DNA of 64,000 nt from Ruminococcus bicirculans (ex Wegman et al. 2014) (GTDB lineage: Bacteria > Bacillota > Clostridia > Oscillospirales > Ruminococcaceae): the NCBI RefSeq assembly GCF_000723465.1, contig NZ_HF545616.1, positions 62,001 through 126,000 on the forward strand, read 5' to 3'. Under the pieces are notes generated by a model, which made no database searches, was not told where the DNA came from, and worked only from the letters and a program-made list of their open reading frames with translations. Positions 34,605 to 45,287 of the stretch are shown here, piece by piece. Position 1 is the first letter of the stretch. Each line of letters starts with the position of its first letter. Both the position numbers and the translations under genes were made by a program.

Positions 34605-37319
34605 TTATTTCTTTGTAGTGACAGTTTTTGTTGCCGACCAAGAACCGTAATACTTTGTGCCACCTACAGTTGTGTAAGATCTCACACGAACGTAATATTT
34701 CTTGTTGCCCGAAAGCTTTGAAACAGTGGTCTTGTCTGTCTTGTTGTTTGTTATAGCCACTTTCTTTGCACCAGTGAACTTTGAGTTGGTTGCATACTGA
34801 ATTTCATATCCCGTAGCAGAGCCTTTTTGCGCCCAATCCACAAAGAATGCCTTTGACTTAGCCGTAAGCTTCTGTATCTCCTGCTTTGCAGGATTTATCT
34901 TGAACGTCTTTGTGATAACTCCGCCATACTTGCCCTTGCCTGTTATCTTTACAGTAGCCTTGCCAACTTTTTTGTTGTTGGAGTATGAAACTGTGTAGTC
35001 AGTGCCGTTTTTAAGAACAGTGTTTCCCACCTTTACAGTTACGTTCTGTGTAATAGCCTTTCCTGTGAACGCCTTTGTGGAAATGCCCGAAACAGTAGCC
35101 TTTGTGATGTCGTTGTTAGCTGTCTTTATGCTCTTTATATCAGACCATGCGCCGTAGTATACCTTGCCGTTTACGTTTGTGTAAGAACGAACACGAACAT
35201 AATATGTCTTGTCCCCTGACAGACCGCTTACTGTCAGCGTGTCAGGCTTGTTTGCTGTCAAATGCTTTGACACTGCACCGCTCATGTTTGAGTTTACAGA
35301 ATACTCAATGTCATATCCCGTTGCAGAGCCTTTCTGCGCCCAATCAATATAGAAGCCCTTGTATTTTGTTTCAAGCTTCTGTATCTGCTGTTTTGCAGGA
35401 ACAATGTCGAACTTAGCGCTCAGAGAGCCTGAATAGTTGCCCTTGCCGTATACATAAACGTTTGACGTGCCAACGTTCTTGTTGTTTGAGTATGAAACTG
35501 TGTAGTCAGTGCCGCTTGTAAGCGTCCTGCCTGCTACCTTTACTGTAACTGACGGAGTAATATTGCTTCCCGTGAATGAAACGCTTGAAGCCACTGAAAC
35601 TGTTCCGCCTGCCATTGCACGCTTTGTGATAGTGAAGTTCTTTGATGTGTAACCTGTGTAGTCGCCCATGCCTGTCGCGATAACAGTTGTAACGCCAACG
35701 TTCAGATTGTTTCTGTATGAGATAGTGTAATCCTTGCCTTCCTGAAGCACCTTGCCGCCAAACGTAACTGTAGCCGCAGGCTTTTTGTATGTGCCGTCAT
35801 AAACATAGCTTGTTTCTGAAAGCGTAAGAAGTCCGTTGTTAAGGCTCTTCTTTGAAACAACTATCTTAACGTCCTTTGAAACGCTGTCATAACCGTTTGC
35901 AGAAGCCGTAATAGTAACATATCCTGTGCCTGTCCTGAGAGCGGTCACGTTTCCGTTCTTGTCAACAGTGCATATTGACGGAGTCGTGCTTTTGTATGTG
36001 AGAACAGCACCGCTTGTTGATGAGCTTGCGCCAATGTTCTTGCTCTGTCCCGCAACTATGGTAACGCTTGAAGAGCAGTTAAGATCTGCTTTTTTGCCGT
36101 AAGGCTTCATAAGAGCCTCGATAACGTCCTTTGCAGGGCTTGTAACAGTGTTGTTTTTTCTGTTTATGTAGCCGTGATATTCACTGTTGAGAACAATGCT
36201 GCTCCCGTTGTATACTGCAAAAGCATTGTTGTCCCACAGTACGCATGGAATGTTGTTCTTTTTTGCAAGCGCAGTGTAGTCTGTTGCCCACTTTACACGC
36301 TCCGCAGTGTTGTTCTTGTCTGTTGAGCCAAACTCGCCGATAACAACAGGTATACCCTTGTCACGGAAATTGCTTTTCAGCGTGCTGAAAAGGTCCCGAA
36401 GCTCACTCTTTATTGAAGATGTATATGTAGAGGTCGAGCCTGAACCAACATTCATTGCAAAGTTGTAAGGGCTGTAAGCGTGAACTGATACAGCGATGCG
36501 GTTTTTGTTGCCTGAGATATCTGTTGGAAGCTTGAAGCCTGAAACAGTTGCCCCGTCTATGGAAGCGTCGTAACCGGGACACATGATAAGTCTGCCCTTG
36601 TTGTTTGAGCCTGTGTTTCTTATGGTGTCAACAGCCTTCTGATTGAGCCTGTTAATGCAGTCGATAGCGTCCTTTACCTCTGACGGAATGCTCCACTTGT
36701 TGAACCACCACTCATAGCCTGTGCCAATAAGCCGAGGCTCGTTAAGGGTTTCAAATATAAGATGATAGTCATAATCCTTGAAATATTCTGCCATCTGTGA
36801 CCATACGCTCGTAACAAATTTCTCAGAGCTTGAATATGCAGAAGACCTTGGATAATATCCTGCTCCCGAAGCGCTTGCAGAAGACTTTGTGTCATGATGA
36901 ATATTCAAAATAACATACATATCGTTTTTGTAGCAGTAGTCAACTACTTCCTTTACTCTTGCAAGCCATGCTGAGTCGATAGTGTAGTTGTCACCCGATA
37001 CGTGCTTGCCCCATGAAACAGGCACTCTCACTGTGTTGAAGCCTAAAGACTTTACCTTGTCTATAAGAGCCTGAGTTGTTTTAGGATTGCTCCACGATGT
37101 TTCCGTGTCAAGACCTGAACCGCCTGTTGCGTCAAGAGAGTTGCCCAAATTCCAGCCCAGACCCATATCCTCAAGTATGGCTTCCGTGTCAGCGTTTTTG
37201 AGAGTATCTCCCGACAATGCCTGCGCATTTATATCCCCAAGGTCAAGACCAATAAATATGGTCATTGCCATTAAAAGAGATAAAATAAAGCTCAGGTATC
37301 TTTTTGATACTGATTTCAT
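34605..37319 (-). CDS. Secreted GH5 endoglucanase with Big2, repeat and FN3-like modules
   Basis: A 904-residue secreted enzyme. Signal peptide to about residue 34. GH5 domain about 45-375: GWNLGNSLDA, FNTVRVPVSWGKH, VILNIHHD, FETLNEPRLIG (acid/base Glu) and IPVVIGEFGSTDK (nucleophile Glu). Then a Big2-like domain (TYKSTTPSICTVDKNGNVTA), two beta-rich repeats with GKDYTISYRNN and GTDYTVSYSNNKNVG, an FN3-like module (YIDWAQKGSATGYDIEYS), a third repeat, and a second FN3-like module. No dockerin or sortase motif is visible, so attachment, if any, is through these modules. ATG 37317-37319 is 9 bases after GAAAGGA. Confidence 0.92.
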   Translation of the reverse strand: MKSVSKRYLSFILSLLMAMTIFIGLDLGDINAQALSGDTLKNADTEAILEDMGLGWNLGNSLDATGGSGLDTETSWSNPKTTQALIDKVKSLGFNTVRVPVSWGKHVSGDNYTIDSAWLARVKEVVDYCYKNDMYVILNIHHDTKSSASASGAGYYPRSSAYSSSEKFVTSVWSQMAEYFKDYDYHLIFETLNEPRLIGTGYEWWFNKWSIPSEVKDAIDCINRLNQKAVDTIRNTGSNNKGRLIMCPGYDASIDGATVSGFKLPTDISGNKNRIAVSVHAYSPYNFAMNVGSGSTSTYTSSIKSELRDLFSTLKSNFRDKGIPVVIGEFGSTDKNNTAERVKWATDYTALAKKNNIPCVLWDNNAFAVYNGSSIVLNSEYHGYINRKNNTVTSPAKDVIEALMKPYGKKADLNCSSSVTIVAGQSKNIGASSSTSGAVLTYKSTTPSICTVDKNGNVTALRTGTGYVTITASANGYDSVSKDVKIVVSKKSLNNGLLTLSETSYVYDGTYKKPAATVTFGGKVLQEGKDYTISYRNNLNVGVTTVIATGMGDYTGYTSKNFTITKRAMAGGTVSVASSVSFTGSNITPSVTVKVAGRTLTSGTDYTVSYSNNKNVGTSNVYVYGKGNYSGSLSAKFDIVPAKQQIQKLETKYKGFYIDWAQKGSATGYDIEYSVNSNMSGAVSKHLTANKPDTLTVSGLSGDKTYYVRVRSYTNVNGKVYYGAWSDIKSIKTANNDITKATVSGISTKAFTGKAITQNVTVKVGNTVLKNGTDYTVSYSNNKKVGKATVKITGKGKYGGVITKTFKINPAKQEIQKLTAKSKAFFVDWAQKGSATGYEIQYATNSKFTGAKKVAITNNKTDKTTVSKLSGNKKYYVRVRSYTTVGGTKYYGSWSATKTVTTKK

Positions 37320-37368
37320 TCTTTCCCGTCCTTTCATATATAAAATATTAACCTCATCAGTGTCTTTC

Positions 37369-37374
37369 ATTATA
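37369..37374 (-). promoter_or_regulatory. Extended -10 promoter element of the GH5 gene
   Basis: On the minus strand TGGTATAAT, i.e. TATAAT with an upstream TG; no good -35. The rest of 37375-37558 between the two divergent GH5-type genes is AT-rich with nothing else recognised. Confidence 0.6.
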
Positions 37375-37558
37375 CCACATCTCTGTTCAAATTAGAATAC
37401 GCTTATTAAACAAATAACATACATTCTTTTTGTGTATAAATCTCAAATGTTCATATTTTTAATCACTATATGAAAAATTGCCGATTATTAGAGCTAATAT
37501 AATTATACAATGTTAAAATTTTAGAGGATATTATCTGCAAAAAAATCAGATCTTGCTA

Positions 37559-37587
37559 TTGAAAATGGAGCAGTATTGTGCTATAAT
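37559..37587 (+). promoter_or_regulatory. Promoter of the GH5-like lipoprotein
   Basis: TTGAAA at 37559-37564, TATAAT at 37582-37587, spacer 17 bp. Confidence 0.8.
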
Positions 37588-37633
37588 CAAATGTGTTCAA
37601 AACTTTAGTCCAAAGAAAGGGAAGGTATATTTT

Positions 37634-38842
37634 ATGAAAGTTAAACAGTGGCTTGCATCATCACTTGCAGTGCTGATGCTTGTTTCGACCGTGGGCTGCG
37701 GAGATAATTCCTCAAGCTCAAAGGCTGAAAGCAAATCAAACAACAGCTCTGCCGTTGTTTCGGAAACTGCAATGCCTGAAAAGGATTATGCAACAACGAC
37801 CGACGGCTCAGCGAAAGTCAAGATCGACGGAACAAAATTCATGGTGGGCGACAAGGAGCTTTGGTTCAATGGAGTGAACGCTCCATGGGATAAGTGGAAC
37901 GACTTTGGCGGAGGCTTTAATTTTGAGTTCTGGCAGGATCATTTCCAGAAGCTTCACAATTCAGGCGTAAATGCCGCAAGGATCTGGATAATCTGCAACG
38001 GCGACGTTGGTATGGCTATCTCAGCAGACGGTACATTTGACGGTGCAACAACAGCTCATTGGGAGGATCTTGACAATCTGTTCTATCTTGCAGAGCAGTA
38101 TCAGATCTATATAATGGCAACAGTTCAGTCCTTTGATAACTTCAAGGATCAGAACCAGAATTATCAGGCTTGGAGAACGCTCATTCAGGACAGCGACAAG
38201 ACAGATATGTTTGTAGATAACTATATAGTTCCTCTCGTTCAAAGATACGGCAAGAGCGACTATTTCTGGTCTGTGGACCTTTGTAACGAGCCTGACTGGA
38301 TAGTTGAAAATGAAGAGTGTGGCAAGCTTGATTGGCTCTATCTGGAGCAGTATTATGCAAAGGCAGCCGCAGCTATCCATGCAAATTCAGACGTTCTCGT
38401 AACCGTGGGCATGGGTATGATAAAGTATAACTCCGACAGCCAGCAGGGCAACAAAATATCCGACAGCGCGCTTCAGGACGTTTTGAGCGGTGATAAGTAT
38501 GACAAGAGCCTTGCCTATGTTGACTTCTATTCAACTCATTGGTACACCTGGATGCAGGGAATGTGGGGATATCCTTTCAGCGAATCTCCAACAGACTTTG
38601 GCCTTGACGGTACAAAGCCTTGCGTTATAGGCGAATGCCCGGCCGTTGCAAGCGACAGCGATTTCGACATCACCTCAGCTTATGAGGACGCTTACAACAA
38701 TGGCTGGAACGGCGTGTTTGCATGGAAAACAAGCGGTCAGGACGACGGCTGCGGACTGTGGCTGGATATACAGCCTGCTATAGAGAAAATGGCAGGTATC
38801 TGCGAGGATAAGATATTCCCTAACGGCAAAAAAGCTGTATAA
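37634..38842 (+). CDS. Clan GH-A (GH5-like) glycosidase lipoprotein, mannanase-like
   Basis: A 402-residue lipoprotein: signal with lipobox STVGCG (Cys near 22) and a Ser-rich linker to about residue 45. The catalytic domain opens KVKIDGTKFMVGDKELWFNG and continues with NSGVNAARIWIICNG, SVDLCNEPDWI (acid/base Glu) and PCVIGECPAV (nucleophile Glu). This pattern with FNGVN at the start fits GH5 endo-beta-mannanases and related exo-enzymes; the exact linkage is uncertain. ATG 37634 follows AAAGGGAAGG. It is divergent from the secreted GH5 endoglucanase. Confidence 0.83.
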   Translation: MKVKQWLASSLAVLMLVSTVGCGDNSSSSKAESKSNNSSAVVSETAMPEKDYATTTDGSAKVKIDGTKFMVGDKELWFNGVNAPWDKWNDFGGGFNFEFWQDHFQKLHNSGVNAARIWIICNGDVGMAISADGTFDGATTAHWEDLDNLFYLAEQYQIYIMATVQSFDNFKDQNQNYQAWRTLIQDSDKTDMFVDNYIVPLVQRYGKSDYFWSVDLCNEPDWIVENEECGKLDWLYLEQYYAKAAAAIHANSDVLVTVGMGMIKYNSDSQQGNKISDSALQDVLSGDKYDKSLAYVDFYSTHWYTWMQGMWGYPFSESPTDFGLDGTKPCVIGECPAVASDSDFDITSAYEDAYNNGWNGVFAWKTSGQDDGCGLWLDIQPAIEKMAGICEDKIFPNGKKAV

Positions 38843-38865
38843 ACAAACTTTGATAAAATAATCAC

Positions 38866-38895
38866 AAAAAGAGCCGACTTTTGCGGCTCTTTTTT
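38866..38895 (+). terminator. Terminator of the GH5-like lipoprotein gene
   Basis: AAAAAGAGCCG pairs with CGGCTCTTTTT, loop ACTTTTG. Confidence 0.9.
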
Positions 38896-38929
38896 GTTGC
38901 TCTTTTTTGTGAACAAATTGTGCTGTCTG

Positions 38930-38958
38930 TTGACTATAGTGCGGCATAATGCTATAAT
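38930..38958 (+). promoter_or_regulatory. Promoter of the antiporter gene
   Basis: TTGACT at 38930-38935, TATAAT at 38953-38958, spacer 17 bp. Confidence 0.8.
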
Positions 38959-39062
38959 AAGATACGGAAAATCAATGACGATTTGCAGAGAGTAAAATGC
39001 TGTAGATCGTTATTTTTACGCATTAACGTCATATAGTGGCGGCGTGGAAAGGAAGTAAAATC

Positions 39063-40328
39063 ATGGAAGAATACAGCTACATATTGTTTATTGCACTTAT
39101 ACTGCTTTCGACCAAAATTCTCGGACTTGTAACAAAGAAAATGAAGCTGCCGCAGGTAGTCGGTGCGTTGTTGGCGGGCGTAATACTCGGACCTGCTGTT
39201 CTTAATGTTGTAAAAGAAACTGAGTTCATCTCAGAACTGTCAGAAATCGGCGTTATCGTGCTGATGTTCACCGCAGGACTTACAACAGACGTTAAGGAGC
39301 TTAAAAGGACTGGTAAAGCCTCATTCATAATCGCTCTTCTTGGCGTTATCGTACCAATGTTCGGCGGACTTGGACTTGCCGCTGCAATGGGCGTAGGCAA
39401 GGGCGATAAGCTCGCCTGCTCACCATTCCTGCAGCACCTCTTCATAGGCGTTGTGCTTACTGCAACATCAGTTTCTATCACAGTAGAAACTCTGAAAGAG
39501 CTTGGCAAGCTCTCTACAAGAGCAGGTAATGCCATTCTCGGTGCGGCTATCATAGACGATATCCTTGGTATCATCGCATTGACCCTTATCACAAGCCTTG
39601 CAGATACAAGCGTTCACGTTGCAACAGTTCTTATTAAGATAGTAGCGTTCTTTGCAGTGGCTATCGGCTGTACAGTCGTTTACCATGTCGTGTTCACAAA
39701 GTGGAGAAAAAGAGATAAAAAAGACCTTAGACGTCACGTTATCATTTCCTTCGTTTTCTGCCTGCTCATGGCGTATGTAGCAGAGCTTTTCGGCGTAGCA
39801 GATATCACAGGCGCATTTGTTGCAGGTCTTGCAATTTCAAGCGAAAAGGACGTAAAGTATATCTCAAACAGATTTGAAACACTTTCGTATATGTTCCTTT
39901 CACCAGTGTTCTTTGCAAGCATCGGTCTTACAATGAACGGTATCAACATGAACGGCAAAATGGTGCTGTTTACAGTTTTGCTCCTTGCTGTGGCAATAAT
40001 CACAAAGATAATAGGCTGCGGACTAGGCGCAAAGGTTTGTAAGTATACAAATCAGGAAAGCTTGCAGATAGCAATGGGTATGATCTCACGAGGCGAGGTC
40101 GCACTTATAGTAGCGGCTAAAGGACAGAAGCTTGGACTTATGGGCGACGAGGTTTTCGCACCTATCATCATCATGGTGGTTGCAACAACGATAATCACAC
40201 CGGTATTCCTGAAGTTTGTGTTTAAGGATAATCATGAAGAACACGTTGAGGACGAGCTTATGAAGTCTGTTGAGGGCTTCTCACAGTATGAACAGGAGCT
40301 GCAGGAACTCTCAAGAAAAGAAAAGTAA
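39063..40328 (+). CDS. Cation:proton antiporter (CPA2 / KefB-like)
   Basis: A 421-residue protein with about 12 membrane segments. KLPQVVGALLAGVILGPAVL near the N-terminus and ISELSEIGVIVLMFTAGL are typical of CPA2 exchangers; NAILGAAIIDDILGIIALTL carries the paired aspartates of the ion site, and MISRGEVALIVAAKG is the late conserved segment. No C-terminal RCK/TrkA domain; the protein ends in a short acidic tail. It probably exchanges Na+ or K+ for protons. GGAAAGGAAG precedes ATG 39063. Confidence 0.9.
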   Translation: MEEYSYILFIALILLSTKILGLVTKKMKLPQVVGALLAGVILGPAVLNVVKETEFISELSEIGVIVLMFTAGLTTDVKELKRTGKASFIIALLGVIVPMFGGLGLAAAMGVGKGDKLACSPFLQHLFIGVVLTATSVSITVETLKELGKLSTRAGNAILGAAIIDDILGIIALTLITSLADTSVHVATVLIKIVAFFAVAIGCTVVYHVVFTKWRKRDKKDLRRHVIISFVFCLLMAYVAELFGVADITGAFVAGLAISSEKDVKYISNRFETLSYMFLSPVFFASIGLTMNGINMNGKMVLFTVLLLAVAIITKIIGCGLGAKVCKYTNQESLQIAMGMISRGEVALIVAAKGQKLGLMGDEVFAPIIIMVVATTIITPVFLKFVFKDNHEEHVEDELMKSVEGFSQYEQELQELSRKEK

Positions 40329-40339
40329 TGAAAAAAAGC

Positions 40340-40372
40340 AAAGAGCGGAGCAAAAAACTCCGCTCTTTTTTT
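40340..40372 (+). terminator. Terminator of the antiporter gene
   Basis: AAAGAGCGGAG pairs with CTCCGCTCTTT (11 bp), followed by a T-run. Confidence 0.92.
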
Positions 40373-40376
40373 GTAC

Positions 40377-40524
40377 AAAAAATCCGCTGCCACGAATGAT
40401 AGCAGATATGGGTGCAGGGGCACGCTTTCATATTTTATCACAGCGTAAAAAATGATATGGGCGGCGATAAAAAAATCCGCTGCCACGAATGATAGCGGAT
40501 ATGGGTGCAGGGGCACGCCCCTGC
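40377..40524. repeat. Tandem direct repeat, 93-bp period, ending at the xylA stop codon
   Basis: AATCCGCTGCCACGAATG...GGGTGCAGGGGCACGC occurs at 40377-40424 and at 40469-40518, 93 bases apart with one mismatch in about 48 bases. The second unit continues into GCAGGGG-CACG-CCCCTGC (40507-40524), a perfect hairpin touching the xylA stop codon at 40525. Within each unit ATCCGCT pairs with AGCGGAT (AGCAGAT in unit 1). Confidence 0.85.
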
Positions 40525-41850
40525 TTAAAGATTGAACATGATCTGATTGAGTACGCTCTCCAGATATTCCTGTCTGCCGCTTGAAAGTGAGTCAGTAACT
40601 TCGCCCTTCTCAACTGCATACTTCTCAAGGCTCTCCATGTCAGCCTTACCTGCAATGATGTCTGCACCAATGCCTGTTGTCCAGCTTGCATATCTGTCAT
40701 CAACGAACTTGTCAAGTCTGCCGTCCTCAATGATCTTTGCAGCAGCCTTAAGACCAAGTGCAAATGTGTCCATACCTGCAATGTAGCTCAGGAAAATGTC
40801 TTCCATTGTGTATGAGCCTCTTCTTGCCTTAGCGTCAAAGTTCAGACCGCCGTTTGTGAAGCCGCCTGCCTTGAGAACTTCGTACATACAAAGTGTAGCG
40901 TCATAAGCGTTTGTAGGGAACTGGTCTGTATCCCAACCGAGCAGTGGGTCGCCCTGGTTAGCGTCGATAGAACCGAATACACCGTTATCTCTTGCAACTC
41001 TCAGCTCATGCTGGAAAGTGTGCTGGGCAAGTGTAGCGTGGTTAGCCTCGATGTTCATTTTGAAGTCCTTGTCAAGACCATATTTTCTCAGGAATCCAAG
41101 AACTGTAGCTGTATCGAAATCATACTGATGCTTTGTAGGCTCCTTTGGCTTTGGCTCGATGTAGAAATCACCAGTGTAGCCCTTTGAACGAGCGTAATCA
41201 ACTGTCATCTTCATAAGTCTTGCCATGTTGTCAAGCTCCAGACCCATGTTTGTGTTCAGAAGAGTCTCATATCCTTCTCTTCCGCCCCAGAAAACGTAGC
41301 CCTTACCACCAAGTTTGATAGTAGCGTCAACTGCGTTCTTGATCTGTGCAGCCGCATAAGCGAAAACATCAGCAGAAGGTGATGTGCCTGCACCATGCAT
41401 ATATCTTGGGTGATCGAAGCACTTAGCAGTACCCCAAAGAAGCTTCTTAGTAGGGTCAGCAGCCATTTTTTCAGCTATGTAGTCAACTACCTCAGCAAGC
41501 TTTGCGTTAGTGGTGCCGAGATCGCCGTACTCAGGAGAAAGGTCACGGTCATGGAAGCAGAAATAGTCGATAGAAAGCTTGTCCATTATCTCGAAAGCAA
41601 CATCGACCTTCTTCTTAGCTCTTGCCTCAGGAGCAGCCTCGCCCCAAGTCTTGTCAGTAGTGCCGCAGCCGAACATATCAGTGCCGTCGCCGCCCATTGT
41701 GTGCCACCATGAAAGAGCGAACTTGAGCTGTTCTCTCATAGTCTTGCCCATTACAACCTCATCTGGGTTATAGTACTTAAAAGAGAGGGGATTAGTTGAG
41801 TTTACACCCTCATACTTGATCTTTGGAATATCCTTAAAATACTCTGCCAT
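40525..41850 (-). CDS. xylA: Xylose isomerase
   Basis: A 441-residue class II xylose isomerase, converting D-xylose to D-xylulose in the cytosol. Metal and catalytic residues lie in [11 protein letters not shown] (His and Asp), [52 protein letters not shown] and [11 protein letters not shown]. Length is standard. No xylulokinase or xylose transporter is next to it, so it is a single-gene unit. TCGGAGGTCAAAATT precedes the ATG. Confidence 0.97.
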   Translation of the reverse strand: MAEYFKDIPKIKYEGVNSTNPLSFKYYNPDEVVMGKTMREQLKFALSWWHTMGGDGTDMFGCGTTDKTWGEAAPEARAKKKVDVAFEIMDKLSIDYFCFHDRDLSPEYGDLGTTNAKLAEVVDYIAEKMAADPTKKLLWGTAKCFDHPRYMHGAGTSPSADVFAYAAAQIKNAVDATIKLGGKGYVFWGGREGYETLLNTNMGLELDNMARLMKMTVDYARSKGYTGDFYIEPKPKEPTKHQYDFDTATVLGFLRKYGLDKDFKMNIEANHATLAQHTFQHELRVARDNGVFGSIDANQGDPLLGWDTDQFPTNAYDATLCMYEVLKAGGFTNGGLNFDAKARRGSYTMEDIFLSYIAGMDTFALGLKAAAKIIEDGRLDKFVDDRYASWTTGIGADIIAGKADMESLEKYAVEKGEVTDSLSSGRQEYLESVLNQIMFNL

Positions 41851-41892
41851 AATTTTGACCTCCGAATATATTATTGTTTGATCTTAACGATT

Positions 41893-41938
41893 AAACGATT
41901 ACAATACAATAATACACCAAATCGCACCCGTTTGTCAA
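41893..41938 (-). promoter_or_regulatory. Promoter and operator-like site of xylA
   Basis: On the minus strand TTGACA (41933-41938) and TATTAT (41909-41914), spacer 18 bp. AAACGATTACA at 41893-41903 covers the predicted start of transcription, and ACGATTA is repeated 8 bases further downstream. Same 11-mer as at the esterase gene. Confidence 0.75.
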
Positions 41939-42358
41939 CTGTTTTTTATCAAAATTGCATATATTGATATATATTAAAATTGTGGGATAACTGCATAGAC
42001 ACACTATTTTTTCCCGTATTTTCATCAATATTTCTGTAATAATTTTGTGTAATAACTGCACAAATTTTGACAACTAAACTTGTGCAAACAAATGATTTAT
42101 CTTTTAATTTGGCAACATTTCTGCAATTGTTGCATTTTTTATGCAACAAATTACCCCTTTTTCGGGATAAGTATAAGGGTATTATCCCAAATCGAATATC
42201 CTGCAAGGCAGCAGTGTATGAGGAAACATTTTGTCAACGTGAGTTAGGTGAACACGATGAGAGGTTCTGATCGCACAGAAAAGCACTTCCTGCACCTTGT
42301 TTGAAGCTTGAAAATTGAATAAAAATCGTACAAAACCACAAAATTACGGCAACAAAAC

Positions 42359-42383
42359 TGTAGGGGCGAACACCGTTCGCCCG
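42359..42383 (+). repeat. REP type A copy
   Basis: TGTAGGGGCGAACACCG followed by TTCGCCCG. Confidence 0.85.
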
Positions 42384-42445
42384 TCGAAGGAACAAGCCCG
42401 CAATTACAACACGGTTTGGCAACCGAAAAACTTGCCCACCGCACC

Positions 42446-42494
42446 TGTAGGGGAGCGACGCAATTCCTGTTTCACAGAAATGGGCGTCCCGTTC
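42446..42494 (+). repeat. TGTAGGGGAGCG element (type C)
   Basis: TGTAGGGGAGCGACGCAATT, then CTGTTTCACAG and GGGCGTCCCG. It resembles the right-to-left reading of the element at 14317-14391. Confidence 0.6.
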
Positions 42495-42590
42495 GGAGAG
42501 GTAACGCCGTGGTTTTGGTATCTTCGATGTTGAATTATTCGGGGTGACATTGTTGTGATAATCTCCGTTAATTCAATTGGTGAGGAATAT

Positions 42591-42618
42591 CGGGACGCCG
42601 AGGGCGTCGTCCCCTACA
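42591..42618 (-). repeat. REP type B copy, inverted
   Basis: CGGGACGCCGAGGGCGTCG followed by TCCCCTACA. Confidence 0.8.
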
Positions 42619-42794
42619 ATTATGGATACTGTTGATACGTATACCTCCATTGAATACATTTATTCCCACTCGAAAATCTGATTTCAGACCTGCAATACCC
42701 CACAATAAATTGTACAATATGCTTCTGAAATCAATTTTTAGCTTGATAGATATTGTGCAACCCTACAAAAATCACATAAATGACCTTAAATGAC

Positions 42795-42822
42795 TTGAAT
42801 TTTGCGAAAAAGGTGCTAAAAT
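42795..42822 (+). promoter_or_regulatory. Promoter of groESL
   Basis: TTGAAT at 42795-42800 and TAAAAT at 42817-42822, spacer 16 bp; TATAAT at 42822-42827 is an alternative -10. Confidence 0.65.
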
Positions 42823-42826
42823 ATAA

Positions 42827-42853
42827 TTAGCACTCAGAAAGACTGAGTGCTAA
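42827..42853 (+). promoter_or_regulatory. CIRCE operator (HrcA binding site)
   Basis: TTAGCACTC, nine bases, GAGTGCTAA: an exact CIRCE. It overlaps the transcription start of groESL, so HrcA represses the operon until heat stress. hrcA itself is not in the window. Confidence 0.97.
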
Positions 42854-42931
42854 CAATCCGATCGTGAGAGTGCTGAAAACATAGATGCGACCACGAAGGA
42901 TCTTAATTCAGTATATTAAAAGGTATCATAA

Positions 42932-43219
<288 letters not shown>

Positions 43220-43256
43220 TTTCACTGCATTTTAAATAGTATATAAACGGAGGTAA

Positions 43257-44906
<1,650 letters not shown>

Positions 44907-44940
44907 TAAGCTCCCATGACTAATATCTGATATAATTTAC

Positions 44941-44972
44941 AGCCTCCGTAGTTATCCTGCGGAGGCTGTTTG
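44941..44972 (+). terminator. Probable terminator of groESL
   Basis: AGCCTCCG pairs with CGGAGGCT, followed by GTTTGTAT; T-tract is weak. The remaining AT-rich 44973-45146 shows nothing recognisable. Confidence 0.7.
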
Positions 44973-45146
44973 TATGGAATGGGTAATATTTTATGACATG
45001 GTTTACAAAAATCAAATAATATCCTCAATGCTTTTGTAAGTAAAATCCAAAAGTATTGATTAATTAAATTAAATATATACATATTGTTGCAGACGTCCGC
45101 TTAAAATTGAAGCAAATTATGATATTTAATAAAAAATTAAATAAAT

Positions 45147-45179
45147 ATTCACACAATGGGTTTGTGAATTTGTTATAAT
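45147..45179 (+). promoter_or_regulatory. Promoter of the two-component operon with an inverted repeat
   Basis: TGTTATAAT at 45171-45179 is an extended -10. Just upstream ATTCACA (45147-45153) and TGTGAAT (45163-45169) form a 7-bp inverted repeat with a 9-base spacer over the expected -35, so a regulator may bind here. Confidence 0.6.
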
Positions 45180-45287
45180 ACTTATATCAATTTGAATAAT
45201 TATTGCCTTTTGTTCAAATTTTCAGAAGTGCGAAAATTTGAAATAATGGGCATGAAAAGAAGTAAATAAACGAAAGGAAGATGAAAT

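Larger units (their letters stand above)
41939..42794. other. 860-bp intergenic region with a cluster of repeats
   Basis: No credible gene was found between the xylA promoter and groES. From left to right: a perfect 9-bp palindrome TTGTTGCAT/ATGCAACAA at 42127-42149, an inverted repeat GGGATAA/TTATCCC near 42164-42187, a type A REP (42359-42383), a TGTAGGGGAGCG element (42446-42494), an inverted type B REP (42591-42618), then AT-rich sequence up to the groES promoter. Confidence 0.7.

Noticed and set aside
45147-45169. Rex-type operator before the two-component operon
   Set aside because: The arms read ATTCACA...TGTGAAT, the opposite order from a Rex site (TTGTGAA...TTCACAA).
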